DNA of 64,000 nt from a candidate division KSB1 bacterium (GTDB lineage Bacteria > Zhuqueibacterota > Zhuqueibacteria > Thermofontimicrobiales > Thermofontimicrobiaceae), in contig JAPDPQ010000015.1 in NCBI GenBank assembly GCA_034506395.1, forward strand, positions 1 to 64,000. Reading direction: 5' to 3'. Shown here in pieces: positions 1 to 8,900 of this stretch; the first letter of the stretch is position 1; each line of letters opens with the position of its first letter. The notes under the pieces are model-generated. The model saw only the letters and a program-made list of their open reading frames with translations, was not told where the DNA came from and ran no database searches. Both the position numbers and the translations under genes were made by a program.

Positions 1-1944
1 TATGCTTTTGGCCGATCGCTGAATATTGGGATCGGCCGTGCTCTCCTGGGCGATCCGATCCCATTCCTCATCCATGCTGATGATATGGGCTTGATAATCG
101 GGCAGATTGTTTTTTAATTGCCGTTGCGTGAGAATCACGGGCACCTGGGTGTCCTCCAGCATGAACGCCATGCGGGGTTTGGGATAGGCCGTATCCAGTG
201 GGACATAAACCGCTCCCGCTTTGAGGATGCCCAGCGTCGCCACAATCATATCCAGCGACCGCTCCATGATGATCGCCACGAAATCGTCAGGCTTTACGCC
301 CAGTTTCATCAGATAATGGGCCAATTGATTGGCTCGTTCATTCAATTCTCGATAGCTGATCTGCTGCTCGCCAAAGATGGCCGCCGTGGCATCGGGTGTG
401 CGGGCGACCTGCGCCTCGAACAACTGATGCACGCAGCGATCACTGGGATAGTCCCGCTGCGTCTGATTCCATTCCACGACCACCTTTCTTTCCTCTTCCG
501 CCGTCATCAGCGGGAGCTCATCGATCGATTGATCTGGATTTTTAACAATTCCCTGGAGCAGATTTTGGAAATGACCTGCCATGCGGGCGATCGTGTCGTG
601 GTTGAAAAGGTCGATATTGTATTCCAGGGCGATGCGCAGGCCATCTTTCCGCTCTTCGGCGAACATGATGATATCGAATTTGGCCGTGCCGCTTTCGGTT
701 TCGATCAGGCTGATCTTCAGTTCGGGCGTCTGCAGCGCCTCCTGCTGGGCCTCCTGCAGCGCAAACATCACCTGGAAGAACGGCGTGTGGCTCATGTCCC
801 GCTCGGGATGCAATTCGCTCACCAGCATTTCAAACGGCACGTCCTGATGGGCATAGGCCTCCAGCGCCATATCATTCACCCGCTTCACCAATTCCCGAAA
901 CGATGGATTGCCCGACAGGTCGCTGCGCATGACCAGCGTATTCACAAAAAATCCGATCAGGTCTTCCAATTCTGCCCGAGTGCGATTGGCGATGGGTGTA
1001 CCGACCGAGATATCCTCCTGCCTGGAATAGCGATAGAGCAGCACTTTGAACGCCGTCAGCAAGGTGGTGAAGAGGGTGACGTTCATTTGTTTGCTCAGCG
1101 CCTTCAATCCTTCCAATATGGTTTTCGGAAAGATGAACGCCTGATGAGCGCCCCGATAGGTCACGTACGGCGGACGAGGATGATCGGTGGGCAAATCCAG
1201 AATCGGCGGCGCACCTGCTAATTGTTTTTTCCAATAGGCGATTTGATTTTCTAACAACTCGCCTTGCAGCCATGACTTTTGCCATACGGCAAAATCGGCG
1301 TATTGGATGGGAAGTTCGTCCAATGGCGAAGGCTTGCCCGCAGAAAAAGCATGATATAGCGACACAAATTCCTTGATGAGCACGCCAATGGACCAGCCAT
1401 CCGAGATGATGTGATGCATGGTGAACAGCACGATGTGCTCTTCGGGATTCAGCCGAATTAGACTGGCTCGCAGCAGCGGTGGTTTGGAAATGTCAAATGG
1501 GGTCTGCGCATCCTCAGTGGCCAATTCGATCGCTCGAGCCTCCTGCTCCTGTTTCGGCCGATGGCTCAGATCGATGATGGGGATGTCCACCAACAAATCA
1601 GGCAGCACGATCTGTTTGGGCCGCTCGTCTTCGGTAATAAAAGCTGCCCGCAGCACCTCATGTCGCCTGACGATCTCGTTCAAACTGTGCTTCAAAATAT
1701 CAATATTCAATTTGCCCTGGCAACGGACCGCTGCAGAGATATTGTACGAGGGGCTGCTCGGGTCCCACTGATACAAAAACCACATCCGCTCTTGCGCAAA
1801 CGACATGGGATATTCCTGTTGATTTTCCCGCCTGGGAATGGCAAATTTTTTCGCTTGCTGCTGGCTCTTCTCCTGCAACTTTTTCATCAACAACGCCCGT
1901 TTCTCAGGCGACAGCTCTGCCAGTCGTTTTGATACATCACCCAT
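1..1944 (-). CDS. NRPS, condensation domain plus start of adenylation domain (cut by window edge)
   Basis: This reading frame is open from an ATG at 1944 to the left window edge, giving about 648 visible residues; the rest lies outside. The N-terminus (LSPEKRALL near residue 11) is the short helical start common to NRPS proteins that receive a chain from an upstream protein. A condensation domain follows (about residues 45-480), with the catalytic HHIISDGWS motif near residue 176. An adenylation domain begins near residue 500 (LFEAQVARTPDATA, then ELNERANQLAHYL) and is cut before the A3 core, so its amino acid cannot be predicted. The start is supported by AAGGAAA about 9 bases upstream. It is probably the last visible step of the assembly line, receiving the chain from the C-A-PCP protein at 2259-5657. 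Known from the family: it forms a peptide bond on a carrier-bound chain in the cytoplasm. Inferred: position in the pathway from gene order. Confidence 0.93.
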   Translation of the reverse strand, partial: MGDVSKRLAELSPEKRALLMKKLQEKSQQQAKKFAIPRRENQQEYPMSFAQERMWFLYQWDPSSPSYNISAAVRCQGKLNIDILKHSLNEIVRRHEVLRAAFITEDERPKQIVLPDLLVDIPIIDLSHRPKQEQEARAIELATEDAQTPFDISKPPLLRASLIRLNPEEHIVLFTMHHIISDGWSIGVLIKEFVSLYHAFSAGKPSPLDELPIQYADFAVWQKSWLQGELLENQIAYWKKQLAGAPPILDLPTDHPRPPYVTYRGAHQAFIFPKTILEGLKALSKQMNVTLFTTLLTAFKVLLYRYSRQEDISVGTPIANRTRAELEDLIGFFVNTLVMRSDLSGNPSFRELVKRVNDMALEAYAHQDVPFEMLVSELHPERDMSHTPFFQVMFALQEAQQEALQTPELKISLIETESGTAKFDIIMFAEERKDGLRIALEYNIDLFNHDTIARMAGHFQNLLQGIVKNPDQSIDELPLMTAEEERKVVVEWNQTQRDYPSDRCVHQLFEAQVARTPDATAAIFGEQQISYRELNERANQLAHYLMKLGVKPDDFVAIIMERSLDMIVATLGILKAGAVYVPLDTAYPKPRMAFMLEDTQVPVILTQRQLKNNLPDYQAHIISMDEEWDRIAQESTADPNIQRSAKSI

Positions 1945-2258
1945 CGTTCTGCTTTCCTTTTTGCTTTTTTTATATCGAAGTATTTCTCTGTCTTTTTTTG
2001 TGAATTGAGTAGGTTAAGTAAGTTGAGTGGTTGAGTCAGGTAAGTGGGGTGTTGATTGATGATTTTGAAAGGCGCCCAGCCAGATTAAAGGATGCGAAAT
2101 TCATTTTGCAATATCAATCTACCTAACATCCCCCCTGTCCCCCCTTCAAAGGGGGGAAACTATGGCAAATCCCCCCCTTTGAAGGGGGGGTAGGGGGGAT
2201 GTCAAATTTAATCCAACTCAATAACCCTAAGTCCCCAATTACCTAATTACCCAATCCA
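1945..2258. other. Intergenic stretch with low-complexity tracts and a palindromic repeat
   Basis: There is no gene here. Bases 1990-2060 are a degenerate run of GAATTGAGTAGGTTAAGTAAGTTGAGT-like units. Bases 2126-2202 hold a palindromic repeat element (listed separately). Bases 2205-2258 are another degenerate run built on CCAATTACCTAATTACCC. The stop codon of the next NRPS gene lies directly beside this last run. No terminator with a clear U-tract was seen. Confidence 0.7.
2126..2202. repeat. Palindromic dispersed repeat, intergenic copy A
   Basis: This element of about 77 bases is bounded by ACATCCCCCC on the left and GGGGGGATGT on the right, which form a terminal inverted repeat. Inside are two smaller palindromes built on CCCCTTCAAAGGGG and CCCCTTTGAAGGGG. 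The same ends and inner core occur at 8799-8903 (inside a PKS gene) and partly at 62269-62335. It resembles a REP- or MITE-like non-coding element. No transposase was seen. Confidence 0.85.
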
Positions 2259-5200
2259 CTAATCCCCCAAAAGCTTCTCCACTTCCTCCTCCGACAACCC
2301 TTCCAATTCATCGAGCATTTCGCCCAATTCTTCCTCGCTGACCTGTGCGGCCTGGGCTTCGGCGATGACCATAGCCAGATTGGCCACAGTCGGCGCTTCG
2401 AACAGCTTGCGCAACGGGATCTCCACGTTATAGGTGTTTCTCAAGCGAGAGATGATCTGTGTGGCCATGAGCGAATGCCCGCCCAGATCGAAAAAGTTGT
2501 CGTAAATGCCGACCTTCTCGATGCCGATGGTCTTTGCCCAGAGATCGGCAATCATCTGCTCCACGGGATTGCGGGGCGCCACGTAATCGTGCTCCAGCTC
2601 AGGCCGATCCTGATCGGGCACGGGCAATGCCTTGCGGTCGATCTTGCCGATGGGCGTCCGAGGCAGTTCGTCAATGGCCATGAAGATGCCTGGCACCATG
2701 TAGTCGGGCAAATTCTCTTTCAAATAATTCCGCAGCTCGCTGTTCGACGGCGCTTTGTCCTTGAATTCGGCTTTGGGCACGACATACGCCACCAGCCGTT
2801 TGTCACCCGCTTGCTCTGTTCGAGCCACCACGACCGCTTCTTCAATAGCAGGATGCTGCTGCAACATAGCTTCGATCTCGCCCAATTCGATGCGATAGCC
2901 TCGCACCTTCACCTGATGATCGACTCGGCCCAGAAATTCGATATTGCCATCAGGCAGAAACCGAGCCAGATCACCCGTGCGGTACAGCCGTGCGCCTTTC
3001 TTCTGGCTCAACGCATCGGGGATAAATTTTTCCGCCGTCAAGTCCGCCCGATTCAAATAGCCTCGAGCCAGGCAATCCCCGCCGATGTACAGCTCGCCAG
3101 GCACGCCGATCGGCACGGGATTGAAGAATTCATCCAGAATATAAATGTGCCGCAGCGCCGTGGGCTTGCCGATGGGCACGCCCAGGCTGAGGCCGTTCTG
3201 GTTGAAATTCGCTGGCACTTCAAAAGTCGTTGAAGTAATCGTCGCCTCGGTCGGGCCGTAGGCATTCAACAGTTTGGCTGAATTCAAAGCTGTCTTTTCC
3301 CAGAGTTGCAAGTTTTCAGCAGACATCAAGTCGCCCCCCACGATAAATAGTCTCAGTTGTCCATTAGTATTGGTAAATTTTGATCCGTCCCATTCCCGCA
3401 GCAATTGGTTCCAATAGGCGGTCGGCGGATTCACCACCGTCAGCCCGTATTCGGCGAGGTTCTTTTGGAATTCGGCAGGGCTCCAGATATTGGATCCCCG
3501 CAGCACCAGTTTCGCCCCAGCGATCAACGGCGGCAGGATTTGCTCCAGCGAGGCATCGAAGTTCATCGAGGCGAATTCCAGCACGTGATCGCTGGGCTGG
3601 AGCGCATAATAATCTCGCATATTCAGGCAATGGTCGGCAAGAGCGCCATGCGAGATCATCACGCCTTTGGGCTTGCCTGTGGAACCCGAGGTGTAAATGA
3701 CGTACGCCAGGTTTTCCATCGCCGCCCGCTGCTTGGGATTTTTCTTGCTCTTTTTGGCGATCGCCGCTCCATCCCGTTGCAGGCAGATTTTCTGGCTATT
3801 GTTTTCGGGCAGCGCTGATAACAGATTCTCTTCGGTAAGGATCATCGAGACACCCGAGTCCTCGATCATCAGCGCCAGCCGCTCTTTCGGATAGGCGGGA
3901 TCCAATGGCAGATAGGCTGCCCCCGCTTTGAAAATCGCTAACAGCGAAACGATCATGTCCATGGGCTGCTCCAGGCAGATGCCCACCAATGTCTCAGGCG
4001 CCGCCCCACGGTCCATCAGATAATGCGCCAATCGATTGGCTCGGTCGTTCAGTTCCTGATAGGTCAGCTTGTCTTGTTCATAAATGAGCGCAATCTCTTC
4101 AGGCGTCTCTTTGACCTGGGCTTCGAACAGTTCGGAGATGGTTTTCGATTGCGGCTGGTGAAATTCTTGCGGTGCCCGACTCCAGCGCTGGAGAACTTTC
4201 GCCCGTTCGTCATCGGTCAATAGTGGCAGATCGGAAATGCGTTGCTCGACATCTCTCACCAGGCCATCGAACAAAATTTGAAATTGCGCCGCCATGCGTT
4301 CGATCGTCTCGGGTTCAAATAGATCGGTGTTGTAAACGATCTGGCCTCCCAGCTTTTCTTCGTTTTCCTCGATCACGAATGTCAAATCGAACTTGGCCGT
4401 GCCGCTGTCGATCTGCCTCGGTTCAATGGTGATATCGGGCAGCCGCAGCGTCTGCGCCGTAGTATCGAGATGGACGAACATGGCCTGGAAGAACGGCGAG
4501 ATGGCCATATCCCGCTCGGGCTGCAATTTCTCCACCAGCGTCTCGAACGGGATGTCCTGATGCTCATAAGCCCCCACAGCAGCCGCTTTGATCTTTTTCA
4601 ACAGCTCCCGCACCGTGAGATTGCCCGAAACCTGGGTGCGCATGACCAACGTATTGACGAAAAATCCGATCAGGCTCTCGGTCTCCTTGCGATTGCGGCC
4701 CGCAATGGGCGTGCCCACGCAGATATCCTCCTGACTGGTGATGCGATACAAATAGGCATAAAACGCCGCCATGTAGATCATAAACCGAGTGACATCCTCC
4801 TTTTTCGCCAGCGCCTCGATGGCCTGCCGAAGCTGGCCCGAAAAATTGAAGAAATAGGTGGCGCCGTGGGTAGTCTGGTAGCTCGGTCGGGGATGATCCA
4901 GCGGCAGATTCAGCACGGGCGGCGCCCCAGCCAATTGCTGCCGCCAATAGGCCAGTTGCTCCTCCAGCACCTTGCCCTGCATCCATTGACGCTGCCACAC
5001 GGCGAAATCGGCGTACTGCACCGTCAGTTCTGGCAACGGCGAGGGAAGGCCCGCCACGAGCACCTTGTACAGGATGGCCACCTCCTGGATGAAGATGCTG
5101 AGCGACCAGCCATCGGACACGATGTGATGCATCACCAGCAGCATCAGATATTCCTGCTCGGCCAGGTGCATCAGCGTCACCCGAAACAGCGGGCCTGTGG

Positions 5201-5657
5201 ATAGATCGAACGGCAATTGCGCCTTCTCTTTGGCCAGCTTCATGGCCGCCGCTTCCCGCTCCGAGGCAGGCAGATGCCGCAGATCGATCTGCTCCAACTG
5301 GATCGGCATTTCCGACTGAATGACCTGGATTGGCTGATCGTTCTCGGTGGCAAAGGTCGTTCGCAGCACTTCATGCCGCTGGACGATGATGTTCAGCGCC
5401 TTCTCCAGCGCAGCGATGTTGGGCTTGCCCTTCAAAATCACCGCAGCGGGATTGTTGTACAGCGGCGTTCCAGGGTCCAATTGATCCAGAAACCACAATC
5501 GCTGCTGGCCGAAAGACAACGGGAATTTATTGGTCGCCCGCCCTTGCGGCAGGATTTTCGTCCCAAGCACATCCACCCCTTTTTCCTTCAGCATCAACTC
5601 CAGCAGCGCCCGCTTTTCAGGAGATAAATTTTTCAACTGCTCTTGTATATCGGTCAT
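2259..5657 (-). CDS. NRPS module C-A-PCP
   Basis: This 1132-residue single-module peptide synthetase adds one amino acid to a carrier-bound chain. A short N-terminal docking-like helix (LSPEKRALLELML) leads into a condensation domain with HHIVSDGWS near residue 177. The adenylation domain follows (YTSGSTGKPKG near residue 656; LNAYGPTEATIT; YRTGDLARF), then a carrier domain with the phosphopantetheine serine in GGHSLMATQ near residue 1061. The tail ends LEGLSEEEVEKLLGD, a probable docking segment. Aligned by eye to GrsA, the specificity positions read roughly D-A-E-V-I-G-A-I-T-K. The leading Asp fits an alpha-amino acid, but I cannot name which. No epimerase, methyltransferase or thioesterase is present. 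The start has AGAGGGA about 6 bases upstream. It probably takes its chain from the PKS at 5923-10689 and passes it to the protein at 1-1944. Confidence 0.95.
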   Translation of the reverse strand: MTDIQEQLKNLSPEKRALLELMLKEKGVDVLGTKILPQGRATNKFPLSFGQQRLWFLDQLDPGTPLYNNPAAVILKGKPNIAALEKALNIIVQRHEVLRTTFATENDQPIQVIQSEMPIQLEQIDLRHLPASEREAAAMKLAKEKAQLPFDLSTGPLFRVTLMHLAEQEYLMLLVMHHIVSDGWSLSIFIQEVAILYKVLVAGLPSPLPELTVQYADFAVWQRQWMQGKVLEEQLAYWRQQLAGAPPVLNLPLDHPRPSYQTTHGATYFFNFSGQLRQAIEALAKKEDVTRFMIYMAAFYAYLYRITSQEDICVGTPIAGRNRKETESLIGFFVNTLVMRTQVSGNLTVRELLKKIKAAAVGAYEHQDIPFETLVEKLQPERDMAISPFFQAMFVHLDTTAQTLRLPDITIEPRQIDSGTAKFDLTFVIEENEEKLGGQIVYNTDLFEPETIERMAAQFQILFDGLVRDVEQRISDLPLLTDDERAKVLQRWSRAPQEFHQPQSKTISELFEAQVKETPEEIALIYEQDKLTYQELNDRANRLAHYLMDRGAAPETLVGICLEQPMDMIVSLLAIFKAGAAYLPLDPAYPKERLALMIEDSGVSMILTEENLLSALPENNSQKICLQRDGAAIAKKSKKNPKQRAAMENLAYVIYTSGSTGKPKGVMISHGALADHCLNMRDYYALQPSDHVLEFASMNFDASLEQILPPLIAGAKLVLRGSNIWSPAEFQKNLAEYGLTVVNPPTAYWNQLLREWDGSKFTNTNGQLRLFIVGGDLMSAENLQLWEKTALNSAKLLNAYGPTEATITSTTFEVPANFNQNGLSLGVPIGKPTALRHIYILDEFFNPVPIGVPGELYIGGDCLARGYLNRADLTAEKFIPDALSQKKGARLYRTGDLARFLPDGNIEFLGRVDHQVKVRGYRIELGEIEAMLQQHPAIEEAVVVARTEQAGDKRLVAYVVPKAEFKDKAPSNSELRNYLKENLPDYMVPGIFMAIDELPRTPIGKIDRKALPVPDQDRPELEHDYVAPRNPVEQMIADLWAKTIGIEKVGIYDNFFDLGGHSLMATQIISRLRNTYNVEIPLRKLFEAPTVANLAMVIAEAQAAQVSEEELGEMLDELEGLSEEEVEKLLGD

Positions 5658-5922
5658 CCGTGTCCCTCTTGGTTGCCAGTGATCAGTGGTCAGTGATCAG
5701 TGGTCAGTGATCAGTCTTCAGTCGCCAGTCATCAGTCGAATGTTTTAAGTTATTCTTATTCCAAGCCTATGTCCAATAAATCTATCATCCCATCATTCCA
5801 ATTTTCCATTATTCCACTATTCCAACATTCCATCATCTCATAGCCTCATCACTCCATCACTCCATCACATCATCACTCCGCTACCCCATCATCCCCAATT
5901 ACCCAGTTACCCAATCAACCAA
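5658..5922. repeat. Low-complexity intergenic tract
   Basis: Bases 5676-5738 hold slightly more than two copies of a 14-base unit (CAGTGATCAGTGGT) that then decays into CAGTC variants. Bases 5780-5930 are a pyrimidine- and A-rich run of drifting short words such as CCATCATTCC and ATCACTCC, running up to the stop of the next gene. No gene or clear terminator was seen. Confidence 0.75.
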
Positions 5923-8900
5923 TCACCCACCCCGCTTCTTCTCCAATAACGCCCGTGCCTCTTCATCGGACATCTGCTCCACCATCGCTAATATTTGGGC
6001 CAAATCGGCTTCGGTCTGCTGCTTGGCGGCCTTTTCGTTTTCGATGCTTTCGGACAGTGTGGCAATGGTCGGCGACTCGAACAATTCTCGCAACGGCAAT
6101 TCCACAGTGAACCGTTCTCTCATGCGGGAGACCAGTTGCGTTGCCAAAAGCGAATGCCCGCCCAATTCAAAAAAGTTATCATAAATCCCGATCGGCTCAA
6201 TGCCCAGCAGTTCCTGCCAGATAGCGACGATCTCTTGCTCCAGCTCGTTTCTGGGCGCCACGTAGGGATTGGGCAGATTCGGCCTGGGATGAAACGACGA
6301 AGGCCCAGATGGCTCAACTGGTGCTGTATCTTTTTTCGCCTCCCGACGGACCCATTTTTCCATCCGAGCCTGCAAGCTGGCAGTGGAGAGGATCACCTGA
6401 GAGAGGCCATTCATGGATAAAATCTGCTCGAACGCCTGGACCCCTTCAGCAGGTTGTAATGCCAGATGCATCATTTCCGAGCCAATCGCTCCTGCTTGGT
6501 GGACGTCTTCATCAAATCGCCAGCCCTCCCAGTTCACACTCATCCAGCCAGTTCCATTCACCTGATTTTGTCTGGCGACAAAGGCATCCATAAAGCTGTT
6601 GGCTGCCGCATAGGCTGCCATGCCCAGACCGCCCAGAATTGAAGCCAGTGACGATTGCAACAGGCAAAAATCAAGCGGTTTACCCTTGAGCACTTTTGCC
6701 AGCACATCGGTGCCAATAACCTTTGCCTGGAACTGCTGAAAACAGAACGCCGCATCCAATTCCTGAATCGGCCGCAATGAGTTTACTCCAACCAATCCCG
6801 CCGCATGAATGACGCCATGGATGGTCCCAAAGCGATCCGCCACCTGCTGGACAGCCATTTGCATCTCTTGTTCGTTCGCCGCCTGGGCCTTGAGCACCAT
6901 CACTTCGGCGCCCGCTGCTTCCAATTCCTGCAGTCGCTTGATCCGCTGCACCATCCCCGAGTTCGCCTGCGGATTGCTGATTATCGATTCCCATTCTGAC
7001 TTCACTGGGAAATCGAACATATCGAGCAGCGCCAGTCTGGCGTGATATTTTTTCGCCAGATGCTCCGCAAAGGTCAGACCGATTCGTCCCAAACCACCTG
7101 TGATCAGATAAACCCCTTTTTCTCGCAATCGAGGGGCTAATGGTGTTTTATCGACCAAGTGATATTCTTCAAAATGCTGAATCCAGCGATGACGACCCCG
7201 ATAGGCCACCGTGCTTTCACTGGTATCGGACAGGATTTCAGCAACCAATTTGTCTTCCCAGCCACTGGCGATCCCCGCCCGATCGAAATCGATATGGCGA
7301 CAGATCAGATTGGGATACTCCTGGGGAATGACTTTGCAAGCGCCTAACAGCGTCGCCTTTTCAGGCACAAGCGTTTCGGTTCCTATTACGTCCAGCACAT
7401 CGGTGGTCACGGCGGCAATTCGGATCGGTGCGGCAATGTTCTGTCTGGCCAAAGCCTGGGCTAAATGGATTATACTGTAAAACCCATAGTTTTGCAGAAT
7501 TTCAAAGTCAGCACTTCGATCCGCATCGAAGGTCCACAAATGAACAATTATTTCTGGAATCCGCTCCTTTTCCTTGAGACCTTTCACCAACTGCTCATAG
7601 TCGGCAGGTTCAGCAGGATTGATGGCATAAACATGGCTATTGATGCAGCTAAAACCATTACCTGGAACCACCGAGGTCACCTCTGCGCCACCTTTCACTA
7701 GTCGATTGACCAATTCTGCCCCTGCTCCATTCTGATCCACAAAGATGAGCCAGCGGTAGCTGCTCAGATCGGCATCCGCATCATGAGCGAGCGCAGGCAG
7801 GTCCGCTCGTCGCCAGGATGGCACATAGAACCACCGCTCAAATGGCTGCCGTTTTGAAGGATCGGCCGAAGCCGCTTCTGCCTTGGTCTGGGCTTTCACC
7901 TCAAACCAATAGCGCTGCCGCTCGAACGGATAGGTCGGCGCTGGGATGCGATGGCGTTGCTCATGGGCATAAAATCCCTGCCAATCGATCTTCACGCCCG
8001 CCAGCCACAGTCTGCCCAACGTGTTCAACAGAAATTCGACATCGGCAATTTTTTCTTTTGGGTGTCGCATCGATGCCAGTACCACTCGGCCTGGGACCGA
8101 ACTCGGCACTCGCCGAGCCAGCGTGCTCAGGGTATTGCCTGGGCCTACCTCCAGAAACAAGGTATTGGGATCCTGCAGCAGTTCCCGAATGCCGTCGCTG
8201 AAGCGGACCGTCTGGCGCAGATGTCTGGCCCAGTATTCGGGATCCGTGGCTTGCTCCACCGTAATCCACGTCCCAGAAACGTTCGATAGATACGGCAGTT
8301 GCGGCGGATTCAGTTTGACTTTCTTCACTTCTTCGATGAATGGCTTCAAGATCGGCTCCATCATCGGCGAGTGAAAAGCGTGGGAAGTATGCAATCGCCG
8401 AAACTCGATCCCTTTTTCTGCCAACCTTTTTTCCAATTGTTCGATAGCTTCGAACGTCCCAGAGACCACGCAGAGCGATGGGGCATTGACTGCCGCCAAT
8501 GACAAGCTTTCATTCAAATAGGGCTGGATCGCCGCCTCATCTAACGGTACGCTGAGCATAGCGCCCGCAGGCAGGGACTGCATTAACTGGCCTCGGGTCG
8601 CCACCAGGCGGAGCGCATCATCCAGCGACATCACGCCCGCCAGACAGGCGGCCACATATTCGCCAATGCTGTGGCCGATCATCGCCTGCGGCTTGATCCC
8701 CCATTCCTGCCACAGTTTCGCCAGGGCGTATTCGATGACGAACAGTGCGGGCTGGGTGATGCGGGTTTGGTTGATTTTTTGATTTGCTTCTTCTGTCGAC
8801 ATCCCCCCTGGCCCTCTGTCCGCCGATTGGCGGATACTTCCTTCGGTCGCTTCAAAGGGGGGAACAACAGCTTCCCCCTTTGAAGGGGGATTGTGGGGGA

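Noticed and set aside
118..1221. Long plus-strand open frame opposite the first NRPS gene, and similar frames at 2475-3233, 4470-5204, 59368-59955 and 62378-63097
   Set aside because: They lie antisense to clearly conserved genes, have His/Gln/Arg-rich compositions typical of antisense frames in high-GC coding DNA, and show no domains.
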